Below are positions 13,002 through 26,900 of a DNA stretch of 64,000 nucleotides, piece after piece. Numbering within the stretch: the first letter of the stretch is position 1; every line of letters starts with the position of its first letter. The notes beneath the pieces are model-generated. The model was not told the DNA's origin, did not search any database, and saw only the letters and a list, made by a program, of their open reading frames with translations. Both the position numbers and the translations under genes were made by a program. Source of the stretch: Septoria linicola (Eukaryota; Ascomycota; Dothideomycetes; Mycosphaerellales; Mycosphaerellaceae); NCBI GenBank assembly GCA_024114885.1, contig CP099421.1, positions 868,001 to 932,000 of the forward strand. The letters are read 5' to 3'.

Positions 13002-14854
13002 CTCCTACTTATACTATATAGTTAGATCTTTCTATAGATTATCTATAATACTTAAGTACTAGCCCTAATCTTAATTAGTTATTAAGTACTTACTTTTTAG
13101 ACTAATAACTAGATAGTACTAACTATTAATCTAACAAACTTTCTATACTACTATCTCTTATAAAAAGGTAAAAGAAATACCTTCTATAAGATCTTCTTTC
13201 TCTCTTATATAGGAGTAGATTATTTAGGACATAGACTATCTAGTAAGTTACCTCTATTCTTTCTTATAGCTAATTCTAATAGCTCTCTAGATTCCTTATA
13301 GCCTAGTCCCCTACTTAGTTATATTCTATATAGCTTCTTAGTTCCCTAATAGCCTTTAGAGTATACTATTCTTAGCTATAGAGATCTTATATTAAGCTAG
13401 AGAGTAGAGTAACTATATACTAGTAGAGGAGATAATAGCTACTATAGAGGAGGTCTTTAATATTAACTAGTACTTAGCCTTAGGGGGTATCTAGTTTAGC
13501 TAGGTACTATATAGTAATATTATAGTTAGTAATAGGTCTAATATTAGTAAGAGTATTTAGGACTTTATAAAGTCTACCTAAGAAGGAGTTAAGTAACTAA
13601 AATCTTTCTTTTAGACTCCTCTTAGTTTAACTCTAAGGCTTAGAGTTATCTTTTATATATCTCTTATATAAGGTAGAGCTACTTTATAAACTCCTAAAAC
13701 TATAGTCTATTCTTTAGCTTAGTAAGACTATCTACTACTATCTCTTTTATATTTATATATTTAATAGAGATAAGTCTATTCTACTAGAGCTTTCTTATAG
13801 TATTATATAAGATATTAATATATTTAGACTTATTATAAATATATAAGTCCTTAACTAGAGTAAGGGTAGCTTAGTTATTATCTTTTAGCTAAATTAGCCT
13901 AATTCTAGTAATAGTTTCCTAGTTACTAAGGATCCTTAGTTAGTAAGAACATTCTTCTACTAACTCTAGGTATCTAAGCTCTCTTAAAAGAGTACTAAGG
14001 AACTATAACTATTTTATATATACTCCTATAGCTATATATTTAGCTTCTATTATAGATATAGCTATAGATTTCTGCTTCTTACTTATCTAGAAGATTAGTA
14101 TACTATAAAGGAAGAAGATATATCTAAGGATTAAGACTCTATTAGTCTTGTCTATTATATAGTTAGAGTCTATATATCTAGTAAGATAGCCTTAACTATT
14201 CCTTAAGTATCTTAGACTAAGGTCTAGGTTTAATCTTAGGTATCTAGTTAGCTTCTTTAGAGCTTTTATATATCCTACTATTAGATTACTAATATAGGAG
14301 CTTAATCTTCTAAGAGCAAATAAAATGTCTAGTCTTATAATAGTTATAAGCTATATCTATATTCTAATAATAGATTAGTACTTCTATTTGTTATACCTTT
14401 TATTATTTAGTCTAGTAGGCTTTAGACTTTTATAGCTGTCTATTAGTAAAAGAGTTAGTAATGCAGTTTCTTAGCCTATTCTTATCTTAGCTAGGTTCTT
14501 TTAGATATAATATTTCTAGTTAAGTTTTAGCTAGCCTTACTATCTGTTTCTTATTAGTCTTATTCTAAGAATCTTGTCTAGCTCTCTAAGATCTTTAATC
14601 TTAAAGACCTTACTAAGTTAGTCTTTAAACTAGAGGATATCTTCTAGTCTCTCTATAGTAATAGGTATATTATTAATATAGATTAGGATTATTAGGTCTT
14701 TTCTTTTCTTATAGATTAGAAGACATAGGTCTACTTCTAATTGTCTGAATCCTATTCCTTTTAGCTTTAATATATATAGCTAATTCTAGTCTCTTATAGC
14801 TTACTTTAGCCTATAGAGACTCCTTAGAACTTATAAGACTATACTAGTTAGTAG
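12725..14854 (-). mobile_element. Copia-2, left part (3' end of the element on the minus strand)
   Basis: This is the minus-strand copy of the Copia-1 family, split by Gypsy-A. It contains the 3' LTR (12725-13001, 277 bp) and RNase H and RT sequence up to the position matching Copia-1 base about 4706. The RT motif at 14669-14680 reads Tyr-Ile-Asn-Asn on the minus strand, so both catalytic Asp codons are lost as in Copia-1. It is more heavily RIP-mutated than Copia-1. Removing the inserted Gypsy-A and one TSD gives a 6,297-bp element, practically the length of Copia-1 (6,299 bp). Confidence 0.92.
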
Positions 14855-15133
14855 TAGTAAGGTAAAGGCCTACCTATATACCGTGCTTAGCAGTTTTAGT
14901 ATAAAAGTAAGGTAGTAGCTCGTTTCTAAGATAGGAATGTTCACTCTACTTAATTAATTCAATGTCCTACGGTCCTAGTATAGGCTCTTAGTCTTAGGAC
15001 TACTGTTTTAAGCTCGTTACTACCGGTTAATTAACGTATTACAAGACTATTACTCTCCGAATAGGTCTTGTTCTATAGCGACCGCTCTTATACCTACCTA
15101 GGGGGTTAGTGTTAGAGTAGTTATTATCTATTA
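14855..15133 (+). repeat. 5' LTR of Gypsy-A
   Basis: This 279-bp direct repeat of 38810-39088 starts tagtaagg (originally TGGTAAGG) and ends ctatta. An inverted third copy lies at 52202-52480. Confidence 0.95.
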
Positions 15134-15155
15134 ATAGAGCCGAAGATAGGGCTAT
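15134..15155 (+). other. Primer-binding-site region of Gypsy-A
   Basis: Just inside the 5' LTR is atagagccgaagatagggct. Gypsy-B, with unrelated LTRs, has agaagccgaaggtagggct at the same place (27001-27023, minus strand). Sharing only this stretch suggests the same priming tRNA; which tRNA is not established. Confidence 0.5.
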
Positions 15156-15159
15156 CTCT

Positions 15160-16478
15160 TCTCTCGTATACCGGGACTAGAAGTATAGAGGGTAGATAGT
15201 AGCCTTAAAGCGAGAACTAACGCACTATAAACATTAATAAGAGGCCTAAAAGAAGCCTACGTAAGAGGCGACTTAAAGGGCTATAATAATATAGAAGCCC
15301 CTAGAATATAGATATCGCTCTAACCTAGAAAAGTTATAAACCTCTAGTACCTCTTAGTACGGATCTATTTAGTAATTGTCGTATAGATAGTAAGGCGACT
15401 TACTATATCGGAGATTTACTTAGGGTCTCTATGCCTATAATAGTCTTCGATTAGACCCTAGTTTAGCGTAAAAACGCTCTCGTTTAGATAGCGTAGAGGC
15501 TATAGGATAGGCTAGACCTGTCTAGGCAATCTCGTATCCTCTAGTATACGGATTACTTAGAATAAGCCCTAGTACGGCGTTAGACGCTAATCGTTTAGCT
15601 AAGGACACTAATTACGTTCAAGGCCCTAGACCTAGTATATAGTATAGGCTAACGTAATATTATACTACTATAGTTACTTAGCGAATTACTTAAATAAGTA
15701 AGACGGACGCGCCTAGCTATAAACGGTCGAACTATGCGACACGACATGCCTTCGCTTATTAGGCACAATTAATATAGCTCCGGTATTATAAAGAAAAGTT
15801 TAACGTTTACCTTTCGATAGCTAAGAAAATTTTAGACCCTTATTTTTTAGTTATTATTTTAAACGATAACTATATTTTATTTAAAAACCTAATTAAGGAG
15901 AGTATAATATACTCTTAGAATACCTTCGAACGAGCTCTATAAGTGAATTAGTATCTACTAGCCGGCCTAAAATACTAGAGAGTAGCTTATCTAACTAACT
16001 TAATAAGCAAATTCGAAGATCTCTAGTAAAGCTACTACCTACTTTTACTTTATTCCCTCTACTAGACAACGACATGTCTATAGAGGACTAAGGAGGTACT
16101 AACCTTAACCCTAATACTAATATCTTTTAAGGACCGAACTTAAGAGGTAGACTGTCTATAGCGCAGTTCTAGCTACTTATAGAGACTATCTAAGTAACCT
16201 AAAGCTAGAAGGTAATTGTCGCTTAGGTTCCGCTACTACCTAGCTCGGACTAGAATCTCTTCTTTAATAGAGAGAACGTAACTAAGTATATTAAGCGTTT
16301 TAAAGCACTATATAGGAACTACGCTATCCTACTTATTAATAATAATAAATAGCTTTATAAGAAGTTACTTACTTAGGTTACGGTTATCTAACGTAGACGA
16401 TACTAGCGCCTTGATAGTTTCTACGACCGAGACTACGCTAAGTTCAAAGAGTTAATTATTAAGGAATACCGAAAGTAC
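15160..16478 (+). pseudogene. Gypsy-A 5' internal region, likely gag (part 1, interrupted by Gypsy-B)
   Basis: RIP-mutated sequence lies between the leader and the Gypsy-B insertion. It continues at 27470, and the join is confirmed by the uninterrupted inverted fragment at 50086-52480. Position after the 5' LTR and before pol suggests gag. I could not recognise a definite zinc knuckle or capsid motif, so the identity rests on order alone. Confidence 0.5.
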
Positions 16479-16920
16479 TATAGTACGTAAACCTATAACT
16501 AACCTAGGGGTAGTAGTATATAAGTCTATACGTAGGTCGTAGGGCCGGAGTCGGGCGATAGCCCTACGTAGTAGTTAGTAGTAGGTGTAGTAGGCAGATT
16601 AGCGGCGTGCCTATAGCGCGTCGCTACGGAGGTGTACGTCGGAAGCTATAGTAGGCCGTATAGGCTATAAGCCTATTAGGATCGCGTAGTAGCGGCGCCG
16701 GTAGAGGACAGGTAGGAAGTGGAACAAGTAGTTAAACAATGCTATATTGCATAACTACTAAGTAGTAACCTAAGTAGTCCTCTCTAATCTTAGTAGTAGT
16801 AGTATAAAGGATAATAGTCTCTAACCTCCGTAGTAAGCTCGAAAATCGCTCTTATACGCCTAGGCGGTAGTAGCCGCTATAGGCCCGCCTACTAGGTATA
16901 GGGACGCCTACTACGTTATA
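16479..16920 (-). repeat. 3' LTR of Gypsy-B
   Basis: 442-bp copy of 27024-27465, from tatagtacgtaaacc to tactacgttata on the + strand. The adjoining 16921-16932 (tccttccctcta) is, on the minus strand, a purine run directly before the LTR and so the likely polypurine tract. Confidence 0.95.
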
Positions 16921-16999
16921 TCCTTCCCTCTATAGAAGTCTCGCTAGAGACATTACAAACAATAGTATAGAATATTATAGAAACAAGTTACCGTCTCTC

Positions 17000-19480
17000 C
17001 TAAACTCCTCTCTATACCTCCGTATCTCTATACCTTACTAGTCCTCGCGCTACTCTATTAGGCCTCTAGGGGCTAGACGGAATCTACGCCTAGCTACCTA
17101 GTTATTATCGGCCTACTCGAAGAGCTCTCCTATATCGGTAGCGGTAGAGAAGTCGGCTACTAGTCGCTTTATAAAATCCTTGTTATTAGCGTAGAAGCTA
17201 GTCTCTAGGAACATTACGGTCTCTAGGTCTTTAATATAGGCTATAAGGACGCGATAGTTACCTAGCGTAGTCTTGCGGTAGGCCTCTAAACGGGTATAGA
17301 ATACGTCGGTATAGTAGGTAATCTAGCCTATAGTATCGAAGACTACTATAGGATCGTCCTAGCGTCGTATACCTACGAGGGCCTAACCGATATATATAGC
17401 TAGTATTAACTTGTCTAAAGTAGAGAAGCGGTAGGGGATAACTCTATAGTAGTTAGAGTAGCTAGATAGCGAGGTATACCTAGGTACGAGGTCGCGGTAA
17501 GCGTCTCGTAGCTAAGAGTACGTACTAGAAGCTTCTCTAATCTCGAGGCGGTCGGTATCTAGGTCTACCTTATAAAACTAAGGTAGGATAGTTATCTACT
17601 TATCGACCTTGTTTTCCTTAGAGCTATACGGTAGTATAGAGGACGACACCCTAGCCTCTCCCTACTTTACTAGTACTATAGACTATCCCCTAGTATGTTC
17701 CTAGGTAGGACTTAGTAGGTTAATGTCTTCCTTCTATACGTGCTACTCCTTAATGTCCTCTACGAAGCCCTTACTAAGCAATCCTCTATCTCCTAGTCTC
17801 TCTACCTATGCCGTAAAGACTCGTTAGTAGTATAGACCTTTAACTAATTTAGTATAATTAGTATAGGTCTTATTTATAAAGGAAACCGTGCTCTAAACTT
17901 ACGATATACCGTGGCCTCTAGCTATGTCTGTAATACTAAGGTCGATATACCGGAAACCCTTATAAGACTAATCGGACCTACTCTTCGTTAGTAGGTAGGT
18001 ATACTTAGTATAGTATAGGTAGGAAACTAGGTTCGTAGCGTAATCTAGTCGGTAGTAGATATATATTATCTAGTATATAGGGTCCTAGCGAATTAACTAC
18101 TAAATACCGCTATAGAACATGTTCCTATACTAGCCTATATTACGATTACTACTAATCTTACGTAGGTGCTAGTCGTATATAGTAAACTCCTTACTAATTA
18201 GGTCCTTGACCGGCTCTAGCTAACTAAACAAGTCGTACGTAACCGTACCTTCTCTAAAGTATACCTCTAGTACTAGCTTCGGTAGCTTGCCCTTATCTAT
18301 AATATAGGTAACTAGATTAGTATAGGTAAAGTGTCTAGGCAGGTTATTAAATCTCGTTCCTTCGGTAGCTACGTAACGTAGGGCACTTAGAGTATCGCTA
18401 GGGTAGGCCGCTCGGCGTTATACTAAGAACTAATTTAGGTACTCTACTTAGAGTTTAACTAAATCCTAGGTACGTACGTAGAGTCTAAATCTCTGAAATA
18501 GCGTCGGTTAGTCGACCTTACTATTCTTGAGGCCGAACGCCTCTCTAGTAGTATTTCGTAGGTACTAGAAGTAGAGACTATACTTGTTTAGGTTAACGTC
18601 CTTTAAACTATACTCTTTAACCTTTACGGCGATAGGCGCTTCGAAGACCTACACCTTTAAGCCCTAGGTATTAACGGCGGCGTAGAGCGGGCGGTTTTAT
18701 CTAATATCGTAGCGGTTATAGGGGCAAGGGCTACTACTAAGCAGGGAAGATAGGCCTAGGTCGCTAGCCTTACTTAGGCGCGAGTTAACGCTAGAGGTTC
18801 GGTAGCTTCTAATAGGTATAGGAGTAGACACGCTACTTCCTATAGTTAAGTAGCGCTAATTTCTAGTTAGGCCCTAGGGCTAAACGGACCTACGAGAGTA
18901 GCGGCGGCTTTCTCGGCGTCCTCTTAGATCTTAGTAGCTACTCTTATAACTCGAGGTAATGCTACCGCTAAAGAAGGGGCTCTCTCCCTACCTAAGAGCC
19001 TATCTATAGCTAGCGGAGGTATCTCGACGGGCTAGATAATCCTATCCTTAAACTATAGATTACGCTCCTTTATTAACTACTTTACCTTATTACTCGAGGT
19101 ATTAATCTACTAAACCTCTTCGCGTCCTTCTATACTCTTTAGCTTAACGAAATCCGAGTCGATAGGGTAGTGTTCCTTCGAGCGATTATTAGCTAGGTTA
19201 AGGAGGCGCGCTATATTATATAGCCTAGAGAAGGCCCGGTCGTAGTAATTAATAATCTCTATCGCTACTATATACCTCTCTACGTTATCTTTAATTATAG
19301 CTATGCCGGTAATAATATCCTTAGTTCGTACGGTATTCTAGATAATATTTCTTACCTAAATAGAGAGGCCGTTTAGGCTACTTAGGTTAACGTTACCTAG
19401 TGCCGATATAGTATAGGTACTAGCGCGATTACGCCTAGTAAATCGACTCGAGGTAGTAGAAGTAGGAGGAGGTTATTAGT
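17000..19480 (-). pseudogene. Gypsy-B extra coding block downstream of pol, unknown function
   Basis: I do not recognise this protein. On the minus strand, long coherent frames can be read with only TAG/TAA interruptions. One part near 19,100-19,340 reads GIAIIKDNVERYIVAIEI and then YYDRAFSRLYNIARLLNL. Another near 18,500-18,700 reads APIAVKVKEYSLKDVNL, then YLRNTTREAFGLKNSK. It lies after the integrase C-terminus and before the 3' LTR, where additional ORFs or env-like genes occur in some Ty3/gypsy elements. No signal peptide or membrane segment could be judged in the damaged sequence. Gypsy-A has a block in the same relative place; homology between the two is untested. Confidence 0.55.
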
Positions 19481-19672
19481 AGTACTAATAACTATCGGTA
19501 GATAGTAGTAGGAAGTTAAGATTAAGAAGAAGGTAGAGAGGCGGCCGGTTACTTAAGTATCTAGTCCTATAGAGTAAATAAAGGTTCTAGAGGGTAGCGG
19601 GGTCAATAGAAAGTAAATCGCGACTAGGGTAAATAGGTAATAATAGTAAGTAATATAGGGTAGGTAAATATA

Positions 19673-19724
19673 AAGTAAACCGGTAAAGTAAACTAGTAAA
19701 GTAAACTAGTAAAGTAAACCGGTA
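19673..19724. repeat. Four tandem copies of a 13-bp unit
   Basis: The unit aagtaaaccggta is repeated four times (two middle copies read aagtaaactagta, a cg-to-ta change). It lies in an A-rich, (aagta)-rich stretch from about 19,600 to 19,770, between pol and the extra coding block of Gypsy-B. Confidence 0.9.
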
Positions 19725-19984
19725 AATACTTCGTAAAGTAAAGTAAAAAGTAAAGTAAAGTACTCCGCGAGGAAGGCGGGTATCGTAAGTAAAATAAAGG
19801 AAATTAATAAAGGAAACCGTATGTTCGCGACGACTAGAAGCGGTAAGAGAGTTATATATAACCCTTCTTTCTCTTATCCTTCCTTCTCTTTCTCGGAACG
19901 GTCAAGTAGTATCTAGATCGGGGCCGGTTAATCGTCTATATTATCGTCCTCGCTACCGCCTAGCGTAGCTAAGGCTCGATATCT

Positions 19985-22900
19985 AGGTATGCCTTTTAAA
20001 GATTCTTTATTATACGACGTAGGTAATACTATACCGTTAAGGTCTTCTAAGATATAGGAAGTAGTACCTTCCTTATACTCTAAGACTCTATACGGCTCTC
20101 GCTACTAGAAGGTAAGCTTGTCCGATCGCGATATCTTAAGATCGTCTTAGTAGATTATAACTAACTATCCTTTAGTAAACTTAGCGTAATCTACGTGCCT
20201 AGAATTATCGTAGCGGTCCTTAGCCTCTTCTCGGATACGCGTCTATCGCTCCGAGACATTGGTCTCTATATCCTATATAGCCTTAAGTGCTTTAGCCTAA
20301 AGGGTAATTAGCTCTTCGTACGTACGAACCGATCCCTAATCCTTAACTCTGAAGGTACAGTATTCTAACTCGATAGGTAGTACTACCTCTCTATCGATTA
20401 TTAGCTTAGTAGGAGTCTCGCTAGTACTACTATTATAAGTAGTACGCTCCGCCTATAGTACGGCTAGAAAGTATAGTACTTAAGCCTATAAACTACCCTT
20501 AGATAACTTAGATAGGGCAGATAGGATAGTCTTATATCCTACCTCTATAATAGCGGCGCTCTATAGTCGGTAGATAGAAATCCTCGGCCTCTTTACGCTA
20601 TACGCGGTAAGAAGCGTAGAAACTTCTATACTATTATTAACGTTAGTATTATCTAGTATAATCTTAAACAGCGCGCCCTATCGGTAGTATATATTCTTCT
20701 AAAGAAAGTCGGTAATCTACTTCGTAGACATCTTCTTAGTAGTACTATCCCCTCGCGCGGTATAATAGTAGATCTTAGCCTCCGGCTATCGTAATACTTT
20801 TTCTCTAGTAATAATTAAGGATCCTCGCTTATCGATATAGACGCCGTCTATATACTAGCGCTCTCCTATAGTTTGGACTTATACCTCTACTATAGAGCCT
20901 AGTCGAGGTATACTATTCCTTAGATTATAGTCCTTATACTAGCGGAAATATATAGCGTATTACGTATATATACCGTCCTACTAGTACTTCGACCTAAGGA
21001 TATAGTATATAGAATCGGCGTTCCTATAACTACTAGACTTATAGATCTCCTTAACGATTAGCTTCTATATCGTGTCGTCTTTAATAACTCTCTACCGAGG
21101 GGCCTATCTATATAGCTACTAGTATAGCTTCTTATCGATAACTAAGAACTTCCTAGCTATCTTACTAAAGCGGTAGTATTCTGACTTAGACATATAATCC
21201 GAGCGTCTCCTACGAAGTAGGATAAAGGCGACGGCCTTAGCCTAGTACTTCTATACGCCCGGGTCGCCGTTAATGTCCTCCTAGAAGATAGAATCGATAT
21301 TATCTCTATCGAGCTCCTAGGGCCGGACAGAAATCCTAGACATATATGCCTAGAAGAAGGCCTTATCTACGAGGGCTTCTTTATCCTCGTCCTCCGTAAC
21401 GTTATCCTTAGTACCGGCTAGCCTCCTAGACAGCGTATCGGGACTAGTATACTTCCTACCTAGAACGTACCTAACTTTAAACGTAAAGAGTCGGATCTAC
21501 GCGATCTATTACGTAACTATAGTATTAGGCAAATCCGTAGCTCCTTTGTTAAGCTAGTAAACGAGCGTGTTAGTATCTACTTTAAGAATAAAGTGTACCC
21601 TAAATAGCTAAGGCTTTAACTTAGTAAGTACCTTCTTAACTCTAAGACATTTCTTCTTATTAGCGCTATATCCTTCCTAGGCGGTATTCTACGTACCGCT
21701 CTCGTACCTAGCTAGGTATCTTTGTCTATTAACTACCTATATAAGGATCGCTCCCTATCCGATCTTACTAGTATCTACGGCTACGATGATCTCGCTAGCC
21801 GTCTTATCGTAATTAATAGCTACTAAGGTAGGAGCCTAGATTAGATAATAGACGTAGGTCTACTTCGCCTCCTTATAAATAGGCGTCTAGACGAATTCCT
21901 CGTCCTTCTTTATAAGCCTATATAATAGGATCGTTATAGTAGTAAAACCTAGGATCTAAATACGGAAGTAGATAACTATACCGACGAAAATACACACTTC
22001 CTTCTAATTAGTTAGCGTCGGCTAGTTAACTAGATTAGCTACTCGTATAGTATCCGGATAGCGCCCTACGGTATCGGTGACGTATCCTACTACCTTGATC
22101 CTTAGTATTAGAATTTGTAGCTTCTTGACCGTAATAGTTATACCCGTACGCTTAATGTCCGTAATCACTATATTAAGGTTAACGATATACTCTATAATAT
22201 ACCTACGGAGGCTCGGTTCTAACTCCTTATTATTATAAGTAGTCTTTAGACCCTTGACTCCGAAATTATTAAGGAATAGTAGTACTCTATAGGACAGGTA
22301 ATTAAATAGTATATAGTTAACTATATAGACAAACTAGGTAACCGAATTAGTCGCCTCTTACGGAATAGTAGTTATCTAAAGCAATCTAAAGGCGTAGTCG
22401 AATCTAGTAAGGTCCCTACTCCCTAGGTCTAATAGAACTTAGTTATAGCTAGAGAAGACATCGAGTATACTAGCTACCTAGTAACTAGTAAAATACTTAG
22501 AAAATAAGTCTATATTAGGAGGCAGGTGCGTATCTCTAATCGTAATCTTATTAATCAACTATATATCGTTAATTAGACGATACGAACCTATATCCTTCTT
22601 AGCGACTAGAAAGTACGGATTACGATAGGCCCTATAGCTAAACTTAAGAGTTCCTATATCTAGACGCTTCTATAGTATCTACTCTACTATAGCACGAAGA
22701 GATAGGTTTAAGCGGAATCCTAGGTATTACTATAGTATATACTCTACTATACGGATTATATAGGGAGGCGCTACCTTAGGACGGACTCGCCTAAGATAAG
22801 CGAACTCGGTCGCTAGTACCGCTTCTCGGTTAAAGAGTATCTCCTCTAGTATCTAGCGCTCTCTAGGTTATAGTTCTACGCTAGTAGTAATGCCCGCTAT

Positions 22901-24000
22901 TACTTCTAGAGTCAACCTACTCGCCTTTAGTAGGTTAGAGAACTTCTTAATAAGGTACTTACTATCGAATAGGCCTATACCTAGTAGTAGTTTACTTTTC
23001 TACGCTAGCTACTCCTACTTCTAACGATAGTTACTACTAGCGCTACTACTATCTGTCTGATTTACGCTTAGGTCTATAGGCTTAACCTTGTTTACCTTAC
23101 GCTTATATATAGTAAAGGCCTAAACCTTTAGATAGAGATTCTATAGATAGTAGTATATAGAAGTATAATATATCCTAATATAGCTAGCCTACCTATTATA
23201 CTCCGCTACTATAAAGATCGTGTTATCGGAAAGGTTATCGTCTCCGTCCTCGATCGTAGCGGATAACTAATCGTCGCTCTAGGTATCGAGATTTTAGTCT
23301 AGCTCTAGAGGCCGGACAGAATCGAGGCGTCCTATTAGGCCCGGTCTTCCTACTCCTACTAGGGCTATATAGTAGGCAGATATCGTAGTAGCTAGCCCGA
23401 GTCCGCCTACTATTTTAAAGCGCTATCTTTGCTAAGAAACTTATCGATAGTCTAGTACTCCTAGGTCCTAACTATGCCTATAAAGGTAACCGACTCGCTA
23501 TTCCTATAATAGATAGTACCCTCCTAAGTACTATCGTCGTAGTTCTTAGACTATAGGCGGACCTTTATCGCCTACGCTCTACCTAAGAGGACCGGTACTA
23601 GTTTAGCGTCCTTAGAAGGCACTAAGATAAAGACCGGTATAACGTATTTAACGCCGAAAACGTTAACGTTTACCTTCCTATAGATGCCTACTATCTAGGC
23701 TAGACCTCCTATAGTAGATAGGTTAATCTCTAGAATGTCTGTCTAAATAGCTAATCTATACCTTCTAGCTACTACTCGGTCTATTACTATAGATTTAGTA
23801 CCTTTATCGATTAAGCCGTCCTTAGTACTAAGCTTACTATTTAACTAAATATCTACCTAGATTAGAGGCGCTACGAGGACGTCCCGAGTAACGCTAGATA
23901 GGTCGACTACTACTAATTACTCGTATAGCTCCTCCTACGGATTAGCCTTACTAGTATATACTATAATACCTCTATTAACGGCGACTATATTATATCTCGC
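19985..24000 (-). pseudogene. Gypsy-B pol (protease, RT, RNase H, integrase), inactivated by RIP
   Basis: Minus-strand RT blocks can be read across RIP stops. YRNPYFLVAKKD is at about 22,585-22,640, a DVFSSYNQVLLDLGSRDLT block at about 22,400-22,470, and PQEATNSVTQF at about 22,340-22,370. The catalytic region at 22265-22270 reads FLNNFGVKG where FLDDFGVKG is expected: both Asp codons GAT became AAT. The integrase zinc-binding region (KFLVIDKKLY... RVIKDD) is near 21,060-21,180. The integrase C-terminal block KLTF(W)WREPYRVLE ends the gene near 19,985-20,120. The domain order RT then integrase is Ty3/gypsy. Gypsy-A has the same RT variant, so the two belong to one lineage despite unrelated LTRs. 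Confidence 0.88.
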
Positions 24001-24899
24001 GTAAGGTTTATACTAGCCTTTAGGCACTAATTCCTTAAGGAGAGAATATGCTCGGTATAGTAGCAACTTTTGTCCCTATATCTTAGTAGGTAGCCTATTA
24101 TTAAAGTGTCGGCTAAGTTCTATACTAGCTATATAGACATCTATAGTTTAGCGAGTAAGAGCTTCCTATAACTCGTCGTTATCTATACGGATAGAAGCCT
24201 ATAGTCCTTTAAGCGATAGCTTGATACCTCTAAGTATAATATACTTAGTAAGCGTAATAGGAAATAGGGTCTATAGTAGACGACGTAGTAGCTTTGTCTC
24301 TAGCTTCTAAGCTCTTAGAGCTATATCGTCCTCTACGCGTGCCTTAGACCTTACCTAGTTATCTAGCCTCTACTTCTTAGAGGCTTTCTTCGCCTTACGA
24401 ATAGGAGGCGTAACCGGAGTAGGTTCCTCGTCTTCTATATCCTCGTTAATATAGTCGATAGTGCTGTCTTCTAACGTCTGAGACCTAGTAGTATCTTGCC
24501 GCTACTAATCCTCTTCGTTTGCCTTATCGACTAAGTCGTCGTATATATCCTTAAGCCTTTCCTTACGAAGGCTATACCTAGTCGGCCTACGAGTATACGT
24601 AGTATCACGCTAAGCCTGAATTCTTCCTTTAAGTACCTTCTCTTAAGACTTCTAAATTATAGGCACTAGCGCTCGCTTCTCGGCCTTCTTAGCCTTACCC
24701 TTACTAATCCGCGCTACGTTAGTACGGATAGGCGCGTCCTTATCTTCTAAATCCTTAACCCTAGTATGTCTCCTATTAAGGTCCTACTCTACGAAGTATA
24801 CTTTAGGCCTAGGAATACTAATAATCTACGTAGATCGCGCGTAGTTAACCTATACGACCTTCGGCGCGCCTACCTAGGTAGTCGGGCCTCTAGGGCCGG

Positions 24900-26900
24900 A
24901 CGGCTTTAATAGTATAGTAGGCGTATTCTAGTAATCTAAGGTACCGCGAGGCGTCTAATCGGAGCTTTTCTTAATAGAACCTAGAACTACTTACGTTATG
25001 TCGCAGCTAGTCTACTATTAACGCTACTTATCGCTTACTAGGTAGTCTAGGTACTCTACGGCCCGGCCTCCTATCCTATAAAGACGTAACGCCTAGTTAA
25101 TATAGAAGATCCGAGGCGTTATCCCGTCCTATTTTAGATACTAGATTATAATAACCTTGCCGTTTATACCTATAACTATTAACCTCTTATTACCGTTACG
25201 AGTTAACTATCCTTACGTAATTATATACTCGATTAATAAGCAGAAGTTAGCTATATAGCCTAATCTATAGTAGATATAGTAGCGACCTTTTATATACTCC
25301 GCGACTTATAGCGAAATATACCCTAAGTACGCTCTAATCGTTATAGCCTACTATTACTATTAGTTACTATTATCTTAGATAGTAGGCGACATATATTGCC
25401 TAGCAGGTTAGATAGGCGCGGGGGCTAAGCTATGTCCGCCCTTCTACTTTAGAAGTATTAGATTGTTAATAGTCAACTTGTTAAAGTTATAGACTAAGTC
25501 GTTATTAGTCTATATTAGTCTAACTATAACTTCTATAGCTTCTATAGGTCGGCCTTCTATAACAGACTTCTATAAGGACTTAAGTTGACTATAGTTACGA
25601 GCCTACTCTATCCGGAAACTATCTTCTCCTTTAATAAGGTCCTCGGCTAACTTGAAGATCTTCTCGAATAGCTTATAGGTCTCTAGCTTATACGGATAGA
25701 TTCTATACTTAGTATAGAGTTTCTTAGATATCGCTACCGGCACTCTATTTAATAAGAGCCTTAATCTCTTACGCTTACTTATATCTTCTAGGTTAATAGA
25801 GTCCGAAGTAAGACGGAACTAGCGAAGGAACTCTTTTAAGTTATTACCTTCTACCTTCCTCTTTTAGTAGAGCTACTCTAGGTACTCTCTAGATCGAATA
25901 AGACGGTAGGTATTACTCTTAATAAAGTAATTAAGGAAGGTAGTCTCGAATATCTCCTATAACTTATACTCTAAACGCCGAATCTCTAGACGTAGTATAA
26001 TGTAGTAGTTAATAATAAGGCGCTTAATAGTGTCCTCGTACGAAGGCTCCTAGAGACTATAGTACTTACTTATTAACTTAAACTACTCTAGGAACTTAGT
26101 AGTATTTTCTCTAGTAAAGTAGTAGTTTTAATTAGTGCCTAGTATAGGCGGCTTTAGTTTATTCGCTTTAAGGACTTACTATAAGAGAGAAGCGAACTCT
26201 AGCTAGGTGCCTATTATAGGTTACTAAATAGGTCCTAGCTAAGCCGGCTATCCTCGAGTATCGATATATCCTTCTACTAGAACGCTATCCGTAGACTAGC
26301 TATTTACCTTAGTATTATTAGAGACCCGGCCTTCTATAGGAGAGGATATAATAGGCTAGTTACTTTAGAAGCGGTAGCTTATAGTAAGTTAGGTAAGGTA
26401 GTAATAGTTATATTCGTCCGCCTCTTCTATAGTTACGAAAACAAGTTACTCCTTCGGTCTACGAGTTAAAGAGATCTAAGGACTCGATATATAGCGCTCT
26501 AGCGCTCTTAATTCCTCGTCGGGCTCCTAGAGGCTAGACTATCCGCGCTAGAGGCGTACGTTAGGTAATTTTAACTAAGCTAGTAACCCTAACTATTTCT
26601 CTAACTTTCTTAATATCCTCTGTCCTAATACGGATATTAAGGATAAACCTTTTATAGCTCCTAGGAAATAGCTACCTTGTAGGTAATCTATAGTAGCTCC
26701 TTCCTAGTTAACTAATAATTCTAATTTCCTTAGGTAATTCGGGGCCTAGCGCCTCTCCTTAGCTAGTTTTTTAGTATTAAACGTATACTCGTATACGTTT
26801 GTAGCCTACGCTACGTAGAGTCGGTCGTTACCTTCCCTACGCGCTAGTACTATAGTAGTTCCTAAGGCGTTTCTTTATTCTACCTATAATCCTTATAGTA
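24900..26900 (-). pseudogene. Gypsy-B gag, inactivated by RIP
   Basis: It lies 5' of pol on the minus strand and would form the particle coat. A long frame at about 25,560-25,840 reads FRLTSDSINLEDISKRKRL and continues into NRVPVAISKKLYTKYRIY, a helical, charged capsid-like sequence. At about 25,233-25,275 a CX2CX4HX4C zinc knuckle can be placed. Its first two Cys and its His codons now encode Tyr (TGC to TAC, TGT to TAT, CAT to TAT, all RIP changes), with the last Cys intact. Boundaries are approximate. Confidence 0.75.
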
